In this document: positions 1 to 6,731 of the stretch, piece by piece
Numbering within the stretch: position 1 is the first letter of the stretch
Layout of the letters: the number at the start of each line of letters is the position of its first letter
Assembly: GCA_026195755.1 (NCBI GenBank)
Contig: JAPHRL010000090.1
Location: 1 to 11,103 of the forward strand
DNA length: 11,103 bases
Origin: Kangiella sp.
Lineage (GTDB): Bacteria > Pseudomonadota > Gammaproteobacteria > Enterobacterales > Kangiellaceae
Direction of reading: 5' to 3'
Notes under the pieces: model-generated
The model's input: only the letters and a program-made list of their open reading frames with translations
Told to the model about the DNA's origin: nothing
Database searches by the model: none
Position numbers and translations under genes: made by a program

Positions 1-540
1 GATAGTCGTCACCGGCTCAGCTGATTCCGACTCTTCCGCTTTAATTCTGGAACCTGTTACCACAATGGTTTCTGAGGAGGCAATGCTATCCGAGGCCACT
101 TCGCTGACAAGAGGTGGCTCCAGTACAGGCTCTTGTGGTGCTGCTGGTGGTGCCAGCATTCGCTGCTTACTTTCACGCATTGCCTGGGCTTTGGCCTGCT
201 CTTCCTTCTGACGCGCTTTTTCTAAATAGGCCATCTCGGCATCCATTTCTATTGCATAACGCTCTTCAAGCGGCTTTGAACTGACGACTTGCGCCCTATT
301 ATTCATATCTTCGCCGCTTAAATTGACCATCAGACGAGCGACGCCAAGCGTCACCAGTAATCCAGCGGCCAGCGAAACTGGCACGCGCAAACGATGCCAC
401 CAGCTTCCGCCAGCAGCCTTGGATTCTTTTTGCTTGAGATGCTGCTCGGCCATGGCCAGGATATTCTGATCCAGTTCTGAACTGGTTTCTTCCCCGCCCT
501 GCCACTGCTGCAACTTGTCTAGGTCTTTATCTTTACTCAT
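1..540 (-). CDS. Single-pass membrane protein, probable anti-sigma factor (3' end outside window)
   Basis: This reading frame stays open from an ATG at 540 to the window edge (180 codons visible, no stop), so the protein is C-terminally incomplete. Its ATG overlaps the TGA of the upstream sigma-factor gene (ATGA), and GAGG lies 7 bases ahead of it, which suggests translational coupling. Residues 1-50 are polar and cytoplasmic-like, residues about 53-73 form one hydrophobic segment, and the rest is a charged, Ala/Gln/Pro-rich, probably periplasmic stretch. No HxxxCxxC zinc anti-sigma motif is visible, so the anti-sigma role is inferred from gene order, overlap and topology. Residues 159-167 read IVVTGSRIK, resembling the start of TonB-dependent receptor plug domains, and a related motif occurs in the VWA lipoprotein of the same unit. 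It could instead be some other membrane partner of the sigma factor. Confidence 0.75.
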   Translation of the reverse strand, partial: MSKDKDLDKLQQWQGGEETSSELDQNILAMAEQHLKQKESKAAGGSWWHRLRVPVSLAAGLLVTLGVARLMVNLSGEDMNNRAQVVSSKPLEERYAIEMDAEMAYLEKARQKEEQAKAQAMRESKQRMLAPPAAPQEPVLEPPLVSEVASDSIASSETIVVTGSRIKAEESESAEPVTTI

Positions 541-1226
541 AACTCCACCTCAAGCGCTGCTTCACTGATGAACTGCTTGAGCTTCTGTACCGCATAACGT
601 AAGCGGCTTTTCACCGCTTCGGCATTATCCTGTATGGTTTCTGCAATTTCCTGCACCGTCATGGCGCTCTCGATTTTCAACACCAGCACTTCTCGTTGCG
701 CTGGCGGTAATTGGTTCAATGCGTGCAAAAAATGCTGTTTCGATTGAGCCTCATTGAGCTGCTGCTCAGGCTCGCTGGCGGAACTCGCCACTGGCTGCAT
801 ATCCACATCATCATCCAAGGATAAAACCTCACCTCGGCCCTGTTTGCGATAATGATCAATCAATTTGTTGCGCGCCATGTGATAGAGCCAGGTAGTAAAT
901 TTGGCGCTGACCTGATAACCATCACTGGCTTTAATCACACTCTGCCAGGTCTCCTGAAACAGCTCTTCGGCAGTCGCGCGACTATCCACCTGGCGTAAAA
1001 AATAGCGCAACAAAGGATTTTTATGCCGTAAATAGAGCTGTTCGAAAGCACGCATATTGCCTTTGGCATAACCCACCATCAAAGCCTCATCGCTCAGCTC
1101 GGCTGATTGAGAGGCTTGGCGCTGTTGATTGCTGTCAAAGGTTTCGTTACTTCTGGTCACTCGTGATCTCTTGTGAAACACATCCCCAGCGCCATAATGG
1201 CTTGTTAGCTTCAGGCTTTCAAGCAT
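537..1226 (-). CDS. ECF-family RNA polymerase sigma factor
   Basis: The 229-aa protein has a sigma-70 region 2 at about residues 48-128, including AEELFQETW and the FTTWLYHMARNKLIDHYRK segment that contacts the -10 element and core polymerase. An acidic linker follows (about 135-160). Region 4 lies at about 165-218, with NQLPPAQREVLVLK and a helix-turn-helix over TVQEIAETIQDNAEAVKSRLR. There is no region 1 or 3, as expected for the ECF group. The ATG at 1226 has AGG 7 bases upstream. The roughly 45 residues before region 2 are longer than usual, and a GTG start near residue 23 is possible. It lies 35 bp after the VWA lipoprotein gene and overlaps the next gene by 4 bp, so it is the middle gene of a three-gene unit. 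The signal it responds to cannot be read from the sequence. Confidence 0.93.
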   Translation of the reverse strand: MLESLKLTSHYGAGDVFHKRSRVTRSNETFDSNQQRQASQSAELSDEALMVGYAKGNMRAFEQLYLRHKNPLLRYFLRQVDSRATAEELFQETWQSVIKASDGYQVSAKFTTWLYHMARNKLIDHYRKQGRGEVLSLDDDVDMQPVASSASEPEQQLNEAQSKQHFLHALNQLPPAQREVLVLKIESAMTVQEIAETIQDNAEAVKSRLRYAVQKLKQFISEAALEVEL

Positions 1227-1261
1227 ATTGTTACCTGCTTAATGCTCGTGCTTGCCATAAA

Positions 1262-3010
1262 CTATTGGCTACTGACTTGCTCATCAGTCCGGTCGCTCTG
1301 CTCATCTAAAAGCTGCGCCATCTTCATTAGCTGAATCATTTCACCGCGATAACCATCTTTGTCAGCACCTTTGCTATTCTGTGCTAACTCAATGGCCTGC
1401 TGCCAATCCCAACCATTTAAGTAGCGACCGCCACGCAACAGTTGTGCAAATCCAGCAACACTGGCTGCGAACTCGCTGTCACCAGCAACACTATTGCCAT
1501 GCTTGAACTGGCTACGCTCTATGACATGACTGATTAGTCGACTTTTATCTTGGCCCGGCATTTTATAACGCAGCTTTACCAACGCCGCCTCGTCTGCCAA
1601 CTTTTGCTTTTGAGCTTCCTTTTCAGCGTATCGCAGCTCATCCACACGACGTCCTTCCGAACCAACCAATACCACTTCATAGAGAGCTGTCACGGTATGA
1701 CCGGCACCGATTTCACCGGCATCCACTTTGTCATTATTAAAATCTTCACGGTTCAGTGCGCGATTTTCATAACCCAGCAAACGGTATTCAGCAACCACCT
1801 GCGGATTAAACTCCACCTGAATTTTAACGTCCTTGGCGATGGTCATCAGAGTGCCAGCACGCTGCTCGACCAATAATTTACGAGCTTCCTGCAAGGTGTC
1901 GATATACCCATAGTTACCATTCCCCTTGTCGGCCAACTGTTCCATCAGGTGCTCATTGTAGTTACCACTGCCAAAGCCCAGCGTGGTAAATGAGATACCG
2001 CTTTCACGTTTACGCTCAACCAAATCGATTAATTGCTCACGATTGACGGTACCCACATTAAAGTCTCCATCAGTCGCCAGAATCACTCGATTGATGCCAT
2101 CTTCGATATAAGCCTGTTCGGCCAATTTATAGGCCAGCTCAATGCCGGCACCACCGTTAGTCGAACCACCAGCGCTCAATCGATCCAAAGCCTGCTCAAT
2201 CGCCATTCTGTCATTGCCCTTAGTCGGCTCAAGAACCACACCACTGGCTCCGGCGTAAACTACGATTGAAATCTTGTCCTGATCGCTACTTTCCTGTGCC
2301 AAGAGTTTTAGTGACTTTTTAACCAGACCCAACTTATCTTCGCTATTCATTGAGCCTGAGACATCGATCAGATACACCAGGTTGGATGGTGGTAACTCCT
2401 GCTGCTCGGGCTCAAAACCTTTAATACCAACCTGCATCAGATAGGCATTAGGATTCCAGGGTGCGTCAAACACCTGCGTATTGACCGCAAAGGGTTGTTC
2501 TGTAGTATCCGGCGTTTGATAGTCATAATTAAAATAATTCACAAACTCTTCCAGCCGCACCGCATCTTCCGGTGGCAAATAACCATCATTCAACATACGA
2601 CGGACATTGGAATAAGAACCGGTATCCACATCGATGCTGAAGGTAGAAACGGGTTGTTCCTTAGCCAGAAAAATACCTGAATCATCAAAGTGCTGATATT
2701 GCTCGCGATTGACTTGCGGCTGCTGCCAAATACCTGGTGATTGTGGCGCAGGCATCGCCATATCATACATAGCCAAGTTACGCTCTTTGGCCTCTGACCT
2801 GATGCGCTGCCCAGTCACGACAATTCGTTCCTGCTCCTCTTGCTGTCGTTTCAGCTGCTCCGTTTTTGCAATTTCTGCCCTTTTATCGTGCTCAGCTCTT
2901 TGTTCACTGGTATCTGTGTTTTGGCAGCCGGATATTGCCATGGCGATCATGCTGGCCAAGATGCTGATTTTTAATGATGTTTTCACAGTGCTTGCTTTGT
3001 CAGTATTCAT
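1262..3010 (-). CDS. YfbK-type von Willebrand factor A domain lipoprotein
   Basis: The 582-aa protein starts with a basic n-region and hydrophobic stretch ending in the lipobox ISGC (Cys29), so it should be a lipoprotein. Gln at +2 does not predict inner-membrane retention. A Gln/Glu/Lys-rich spacer (33-62) leads to IVVTGQRIR (63-71). The YfbK N-terminal domain covers about 120-205 (STFSIDVDTGSYSNVRRML). The VWA domain covers about 209-385 and has a complete MIDAS metal site: D216-S218-S220, T284 and D314. The C-terminal DUF3520-type region covers about 395-575. This order matches E. coli YfbK, whose function is not well established; VWA domains generally bind protein partners through a metal ion. 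GGAG lies 7 bases before the ATG. It is the first gene of a unit with an ECF sigma factor, suggesting a cell-surface sensing or adhesion role, which is inference. Confidence 0.93.
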   Translation of the reverse strand: MNTDKASTVKTSLKISILASMIAMAISGCQNTDTSEQRAEHDKRAEIAKTEQLKRQQEEQERIVVTGQRIRSEAKERNLAMYDMAMPAPQSPGIWQQPQVNREQYQHFDDSGIFLAKEQPVSTFSIDVDTGSYSNVRRMLNDGYLPPEDAVRLEEFVNYFNYDYQTPDTTEQPFAVNTQVFDAPWNPNAYLMQVGIKGFEPEQQELPPSNLVYLIDVSGSMNSEDKLGLVKKSLKLLAQESSDQDKISIVVYAGASGVVLEPTKGNDRMAIEQALDRLSAGGSTNGGAGIELAYKLAEQAYIEDGINRVILATDGDFNVGTVNREQLIDLVERKRESGISFTTLGFGSGNYNEHLMEQLADKGNGNYGYIDTLQEARKLLVEQRAGTLMTIAKDVKIQVEFNPQVVAEYRLLGYENRALNREDFNNDKVDAGEIGAGHTVTALYEVVLVGSEGRRVDELRYAEKEAQKQKLADEAALVKLRYKMPGQDKSRLISHVIERSQFKHGNSVAGDSEFAASVAGFAQLLRGGRYLNGWDWQQAIELAQNSKGADKDGYRGEMIQLMKMAQLLDEQSDRTDEQVSSQ

Positions 3011-3157
3011 TTTCGTGCTCCATCCATTTGATTCATATTTGTGTTAACTCTTTAACTTAAGAACACTGCTATAAACGCCGACCAGTTGGAAAAGGGTTAA
3101 CTTTTAAAAAAATATTGTTAGAGTATCCTCTTACCATCCGTAAACCTTTGTGTACCC

Positions 3158-3604
3158 ATGGAAGCCGCTGAACTGCAACAACTGCTGTATAAAGAAATTC
3201 CGATCACTCAAGCGCTGCAAATTCAGGTCGATAACCTGACCAGCAATAGCATTCAGGTCTCGGCACCTTTTGAGGCCAATAAGAACATTCATAACACCGC
3301 CTTTGCCGGTAGCATCTACACCACAGCAACACTGGCCGGCTGGTCACTGGTAACACACCTGATTCAACAGCGACAACGTCATGGTTCGGTGGTATTGGCT
3401 AGCGCCACCATCCGCTATAGCAAACCAATCAATGGCGATATTGTTGCCAGCTGCAAAATTGCAGATCCCGATATTCTTGAACACTTTCTTAAGAGGTTTG
3501 ATTCAAGAGGACGTGGCCGTCTGTCCCTGGAAATCGATGTGATAGAAGCCGGAGAAAGCAAAGCCACTATGCAAGCCGACTTTGCGGTGCTCCGACAAGA
3601 CTGA
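3158..3604 (+). CDS. madB: MadB-like malonyl-ACP decarboxylase / YiiD_C hot-dog protein
   Basis: The 148-aa protein is a stand-alone YiiD_C ('putative thioesterase', PF09500-type) hot-dog domain. The diagnostic segment is APFEANKNIHNTAFAGS (residues 36-52), followed by a Trp-containing helix (TATLAGWSLVTHLIQQ) and strand ATIRYSKPI. From published work on E. coli YiiD (MadA, GNAT plus hot-dog) and Shewanella MadB (hot-dog alone), this family decarboxylates malonyl-ACP to acetyl-ACP and can prime fatty acid synthesis without FabH. A catalytic-loop Asn (Asn45 in Shewanella MadB) should correspond to N41, N43 or N46; which one cannot be settled without an alignment. The length fits the single-domain form. 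No clear Shine-Dalgarno precedes the ATG, and a stop at 3119 with no other start codon before 3158 leaves no upstream alternative. It is divergent from the VWA gene and apparently monocistronic. Confidence 0.82.
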   Translation: MEAAELQQLLYKEIPITQALQIQVDNLTSNSIQVSAPFEANKNIHNTAFAGSIYTTATLAGWSLVTHLIQQRQRHGSVVLASATIRYSKPINGDIVASCKIADPDILEHFLKRFDSRGRGRLSLEIDVIEAGESKATMQADFAVLRQD

Positions 3605-3654
3605 ATTTCATTTAAAGCTCCGCATTGTCATGTTGACGAGCAATCTCAACTGCA

Positions 3655-3699
3655 ATGTCACAAAACTGTCATTTCTGACTCCCTGTTAGATCTTATAAT
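3655..3699 (+). promoter_or_regulatory. Pho box and -10 element upstream of the PstS-OmpA gene
   Basis: Two TGTCA repeats (3656-3660 and 3667-3671) are spaced 11 bases apart. The 18-base segment 3655-3672 matches the E. coli PHO box consensus (CTGTCATAWAWCTGTCAC) at all but its first, seventh and last positions. A perfect TATAAT lies at 3694-3699. In the classical arrangement the second half-site sits about 10 bases before the -10; here the gap is 21 bases, one helical turn more. A third TGTCA at 3626-3630 is off-register. PhoB control of the downstream gene is inferred from the site plus the phosphate-binding product. Confidence 0.78.
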
Positions 3700-3747
3700 C
3701 CTGCGGACTTGCATCTAACCGCTTAATTAAAACTATCAGGAGTGATC

Positions 3748-5127
3748 ATGACATCACTTGCGCGAATCCTTGTTACTGCCTCATTACTTTGCACGCTATT
3801 GGTACAGCCCTTAATTGCTAAAACTGCAGACAATCAAAGCCGGACATTTACTGAAAGTGACATCAGCAAAGCGACCATTCTGTTTGCAATGAAGGGTTCA
3901 AACACCATTGGTGAATCACTCGCCCCGAGGTTGGCTGAGGAATTTTTAAGAGCAGAAGGCGCCACTCAAACGGGGATCGTCGAAACCCATGCGGTCGAAA
4001 AAACCGTACTGGGTCAATTTGCTGACGGCTCGATTCAAGGGATTGATATCAAAGCGCATGGATCTAGCACTGGTTTTAAAGCGTTGGCCGCCGAAGATAC
4101 CGATATCGCGATGTCGTCACGTCGCATCAAAGAAAAAGAACGCACCCAAATGCGTCGCTTGTATGGTGATCTGAAGTCAGTTGGCAGTGAGCTAACTATT
4201 GCAGTAGATGGACTGGCAGTGATTGTTCACCCACAACTTGAAGTGAACACTCTGGACACAGAAACTCTGGCGCGCATTTTTGCGGGTGAGATTCGCAACT
4301 GGCAGGAGATTGGTGGCCCCAATCAAAAAATCAGCCTGTTTGCCCGCGACGATAACTCAGGAACCTTTGATACTTTTAAATCACTGGTACTCGGTCGTCA
4401 TCAGGTAAAACTGTCAGAGTACGCCAAACGCTATGAATCTTCCGGTGAGCTTTCGAATATGGTCTATAACACCCCTGGTGCCATTGGCTTTATCGGTCTT
4501 TCCTACGTTAATGACAATAAACCATTAGCGCTATCCGAAACTGGGGTTGCTCTATCCTTCAAACCTAATCTGTTTACGGTTAGCACCGAAGACTATGTAT
4601 TAAGTCGCCGACTGTATATGTATTACCCCAGCAATAATACTAATTCCCATGCGCGCCGTTTTATGCAGTTTGTTCAGCAGAATCAAGCGCAAACGGTCGT
4701 TGAAAAGACCGGTCTGATTTCTTTGAAGGTTAATGACGCCACTATTCGCTTTAATCGTAATTACCCTCCTCGCTATCTCAATATGATTACTGATTCGAAA
4801 CGCCTCTCTATCACTTTCCATTTTGATGAGGGCACTGATGAACTGGATAACAAAGCCCGGCTGGACATTCAGCGCCTGATTAAATATGTTGAGCAGCACC
4901 AGCTCGAAGATCTGTTTTTGTTTGGATTTACCTATGAATCAGGTATCGAAGAAACAGACAAAGATGACTCCAAACGACTCGCACGAATCATTGCTCATGA
5001 GCTTGAAAAAGCAGGTGTAAAACCGTTTTATGTTCAAGGCTTTGGTAGCAAAGGGGCCATTGCTTCTAACAGCACCGAAAACGGTCGCAACAAGAACCGT
5101 CGTGTTGAAGTGTGGGTTGGTCGCTAA
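3748..5127 (+). CDS. PstS-like phosphate-binding protein fused to an OmpA-like domain
   Basis: I choose the ATG at 3748 (459 aa) over the in-frame GTG at 3742, because AGGAG at 3738-3742 gives a 5-base spacing to the ATG and would overlap the GTG. Residues 1-24 form a signal peptide (cleavage after LIA), so the protein is exported. The phosphate-binding fold carries the expected ligand segments: GSNTIG (50-55), HGSSTGF (104-110), TDIAMSSR (118-125) and RDDNSGTF (200-207). From about residue 353 an OmpA-C-like domain follows, ending in GRNKNRRVEVWV. The positions that bind peptidoglycan in OmpA (Asp of GxTD, Arg of LSxxRA) appear as Tyr396 and Leu411. No pstCAB genes are adjacent. Likely role: a cell-wall-tethered or outer-envelope phosphate-capture protein under PhoB; it could act in biofilm or scavenging instead of classical Pst transport. 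Confidence 0.9.
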   Translation: MTSLARILVTASLLCTLLVQPLIAKTADNQSRTFTESDISKATILFAMKGSNTIGESLAPRLAEEFLRAEGATQTGIVETHAVEKTVLGQFADGSIQGIDIKAHGSSTGFKALAAEDTDIAMSSRRIKEKERTQMRRLYGDLKSVGSELTIAVDGLAVIVHPQLEVNTLDTETLARIFAGEIRNWQEIGGPNQKISLFARDDNSGTFDTFKSLVLGRHQVKLSEYAKRYESSGELSNMVYNTPGAIGFIGLSYVNDNKPLALSETGVALSFKPNLFTVSTEDYVLSRRLYMYYPSNNTNSHARRFMQFVQQNQAQTVVEKTGLISLKVNDATIRFNRNYPPRYLNMITDSKRLSITFHFDEGTDELDNKARLDIQRLIKYVEQHQLEDLFLFGFTYESGIEETDKDDSKRLARIIAHELEKAGVKPFYVQGFGSKGAIASNSTENGRNKNRRVEVWVGR

Positions 5128-5933
5128 CCCTTTGTTAATAGGTGTTTAGTCAAGGCGTGGCATAAAGCATCGAAGGCTTTGTGGTATTCCATTGGAGTTA
5201 TGGATTCTGCCAACTGATATTTCGCAATAATCGCATCAGTTTTATTGTCGCCTAATTGGGCCAGCAAAGTTTGCAACCTCGAGCTGTCGACTTTGCTTTT
5301 GCCCATAAGATCTTCGAACAACATCAAGGCATCCAATAAGAACAAGACCGCTTGCTGACTAAATTGAAAGTGGCAGCTGTTTTGATTACTCATCAGCAAG
5401 CTTTTACAGATCAAATTCAGCAACCCGTTATTGGTTTGATATAAAACGTCGGATAATAAATTAAATTGGTGTGTATCAACCAGGTCAGTAAAAGTGCTGT
5501 ATAAAGTGCCGCCTAAAATAATGGGTAATGAGGCCCCTTTAGCATTCTGATAGAGATCAAATTCAGGAATAGTTTCGCCACTCTGGCGGTATTGTTCTGA
5601 AAGCTTGTGTTTAATATCGAATTGAAGTTGTTGCCCAGTTATTTGATAACTGCGCGACTCGAAAATGTGTTTATAAGGAAAGGGATAAAGCTTTAAAAAG
5701 CCCTTGTCATCATTAACTGATAACAGCATTGCCAACATAAACTTTAAGTCATAAGCTCGGCTACTATTCTTAAATGCCAAAGCAATCAGATCTTTTTCTA
5801 CTATCAGCTGCCCCAAAGGGGAGCTCAAACTCTGAGCTGGATAAGCCCCGAGTGGTGAAAAAATCCGATAGGTAAAGTGCTGTTCTGCTGACTGACTAAC
5901 TTCAGCAACAGCTTTATCCTTATCACTGCGCAT
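5124..5933 (-). CDS. Hypothetical protein, 269 aa, no recognised family
   Basis: I do not recognise this protein. It has no signal peptide or convincing membrane helix and appears cytoplasmic, with alternating hydrophobic and polar stretches and many Leu, Gln and Lys residues. Segments that might help a search are KLYPFPYKHIFESRSYQI (about 82-99) and the C-terminal helical half rich in LL pairs. The ATG at 5933 is preceded by a strong Shine-Dalgarno (AGGAG followed by a G run, 6-base spacing). Its TAG (5126-5124) overlaps the TAA of the convergent PstS-OmpA gene (5125-5127), so the two genes share their stop region and no terminator fits between them. The carbonic anhydrase gene ends 85 bp upstream on the same strand with no evident terminator, so co-transcription is possible. 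Confidence 0.82.
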   Translation of the reverse strand: MRSDKDKAVAEVSQSAEQHFTYRIFSPLGAYPAQSLSSPLGQLIVEKDLIALAFKNSSRAYDLKFMLAMLLSVNDDKGFLKLYPFPYKHIFESRSYQITGQQLQFDIKHKLSEQYRQSGETIPEFDLYQNAKGASLPIILGGTLYSTFTDLVDTHQFNLLSDVLYQTNNGLLNLICKSLLMSNQNSCHFQFSQQAVLFLLDALMLFEDLMGKSKVDSSRLQTLLAQLGDNKTDAIIAKYQLAESITPMEYHKAFDALCHALTKHLLTKG

Positions 5934-6018
5934 TCCCCCCTCCTGTTTTTTCTGGGGCTGTTTTTTTTCTCTAGCCAGGTACAGTTCCCCAAAACCATAA
6001 CCTTATACAGCTTACCGC

Positions 6019-6651
6019 TTATTCTTCGTAATTGAAAATATCAGGTACCTGGTCTTTTCCGCTAATAGTTGCTTTCAAGTCTGTGATCAAGCCATTTTTC
6101 AAACCATAGCACCAACCGTGCACACTTAAATCCTGACCGCGATCCCATGCATCCTGCACCGTCGTTGTGCGACAAACATTGCTGACCTGCTCAATCACGT
6201 TCAACTCGCACATCAAATTTGACCGCTCTTGCTCATCCTTAATCGGCTTAAACTTGGTTTCATGCTTTAAATACACATCCTTAATATTACTCAACCAGTT
6301 GTCGATAAATCCGTGCTTTTTATTGGTCAACGCTGCATTCACACCACCACAGCCGTAATGACCGCAGACAATAATATGCTCAACTTTTAATACCTCAACC
6401 GCAAACTGCAACACCGACAAACAGTTAAAATCGCTATGCGACACCACATTCGCCACATTACGATGAACAAACACTTCTCCAGGCATTAACCCCGTGATCT
6501 GGTTGGCAGGCACACGACTATCGGAACAGCCAATCCACAAATACTTTGGCGACTGTTGCTCTGAGAGCGTCTTAAAAAAACCAGGACTTTCTTTCTCAAT
6601 CTGTTCAGCCCACTCTTTGTTGTTCTTTAATAGCTCTTGAATGTCGCTCAT
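6019..6651 (-). CDS. can: Beta-class carbonic anhydrase (Can type)
   Basis: This 210-aa enzyme interconverts CO2 and bicarbonate in the cytoplasm, supplying bicarbonate for carboxylases. Zinc ligands C42, D44, H98 and C101 sit at the E. coli Can (YadF) positions, in the motifs CSDSRVP and GHYGCGG; R46 completes the Asp-Arg dyad. W39, R64 and Y182 match residues of the non-catalytic bicarbonate site described for type II enzymes (E. coli, Haemophilus), so allosteric bicarbonate control is expected. The length is typical. The ATG at 6651 has AAGG about 10 bases upstream, a somewhat long spacing. It lies between two unrelated hypothetical genes on the same strand, and I found no convincing promoter hexamers in the 80 bp before it. 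Confidence 0.95.
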   Translation of the reverse strand: MSDIQELLKNNKEWAEQIEKESPGFFKTLSEQQSPKYLWIGCSDSRVPANQITGLMPGEVFVHRNVANVVSHSDFNCLSVLQFAVEVLKVEHIIVCGHYGCGGVNAALTNKKHGFIDNWLSNIKDVYLKHETKFKPIKDEQERSNLMCELNVIEQVSNVCRTTTVQDAWDRGQDLSVHGWCYGLKNGLITDLKATISGKDQVPDIFNYEE

Positions 6652-6731
6652 TGTTGATAAACCTTGTTATCTGTCTGAATCTGTTAATGGCTGAATAATA
6701 GCACGATTAATCTTTTGAGATCTTCCGACCT

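Noticed and set aside
299..505. A 68-codon minus-strand frame
   Set aside because: It overlaps the longer frame open from 540 to the window edge, which has the ATGA overlap, ribosome site and sensible membrane topology. The 68-codon frame is out of phase with it.
1550..3047. Several plus-strand frames opposite the VWA gene
   Set aside because: They are antisense shadows of a well-supported gene; none has a convincing start signal or family match.
3742..3747. GTG start for the PstS-OmpA protein
   Set aside because: The Shine-Dalgarno AGGAG overlaps this GTG; the ATG at 3748 has correct spacing.
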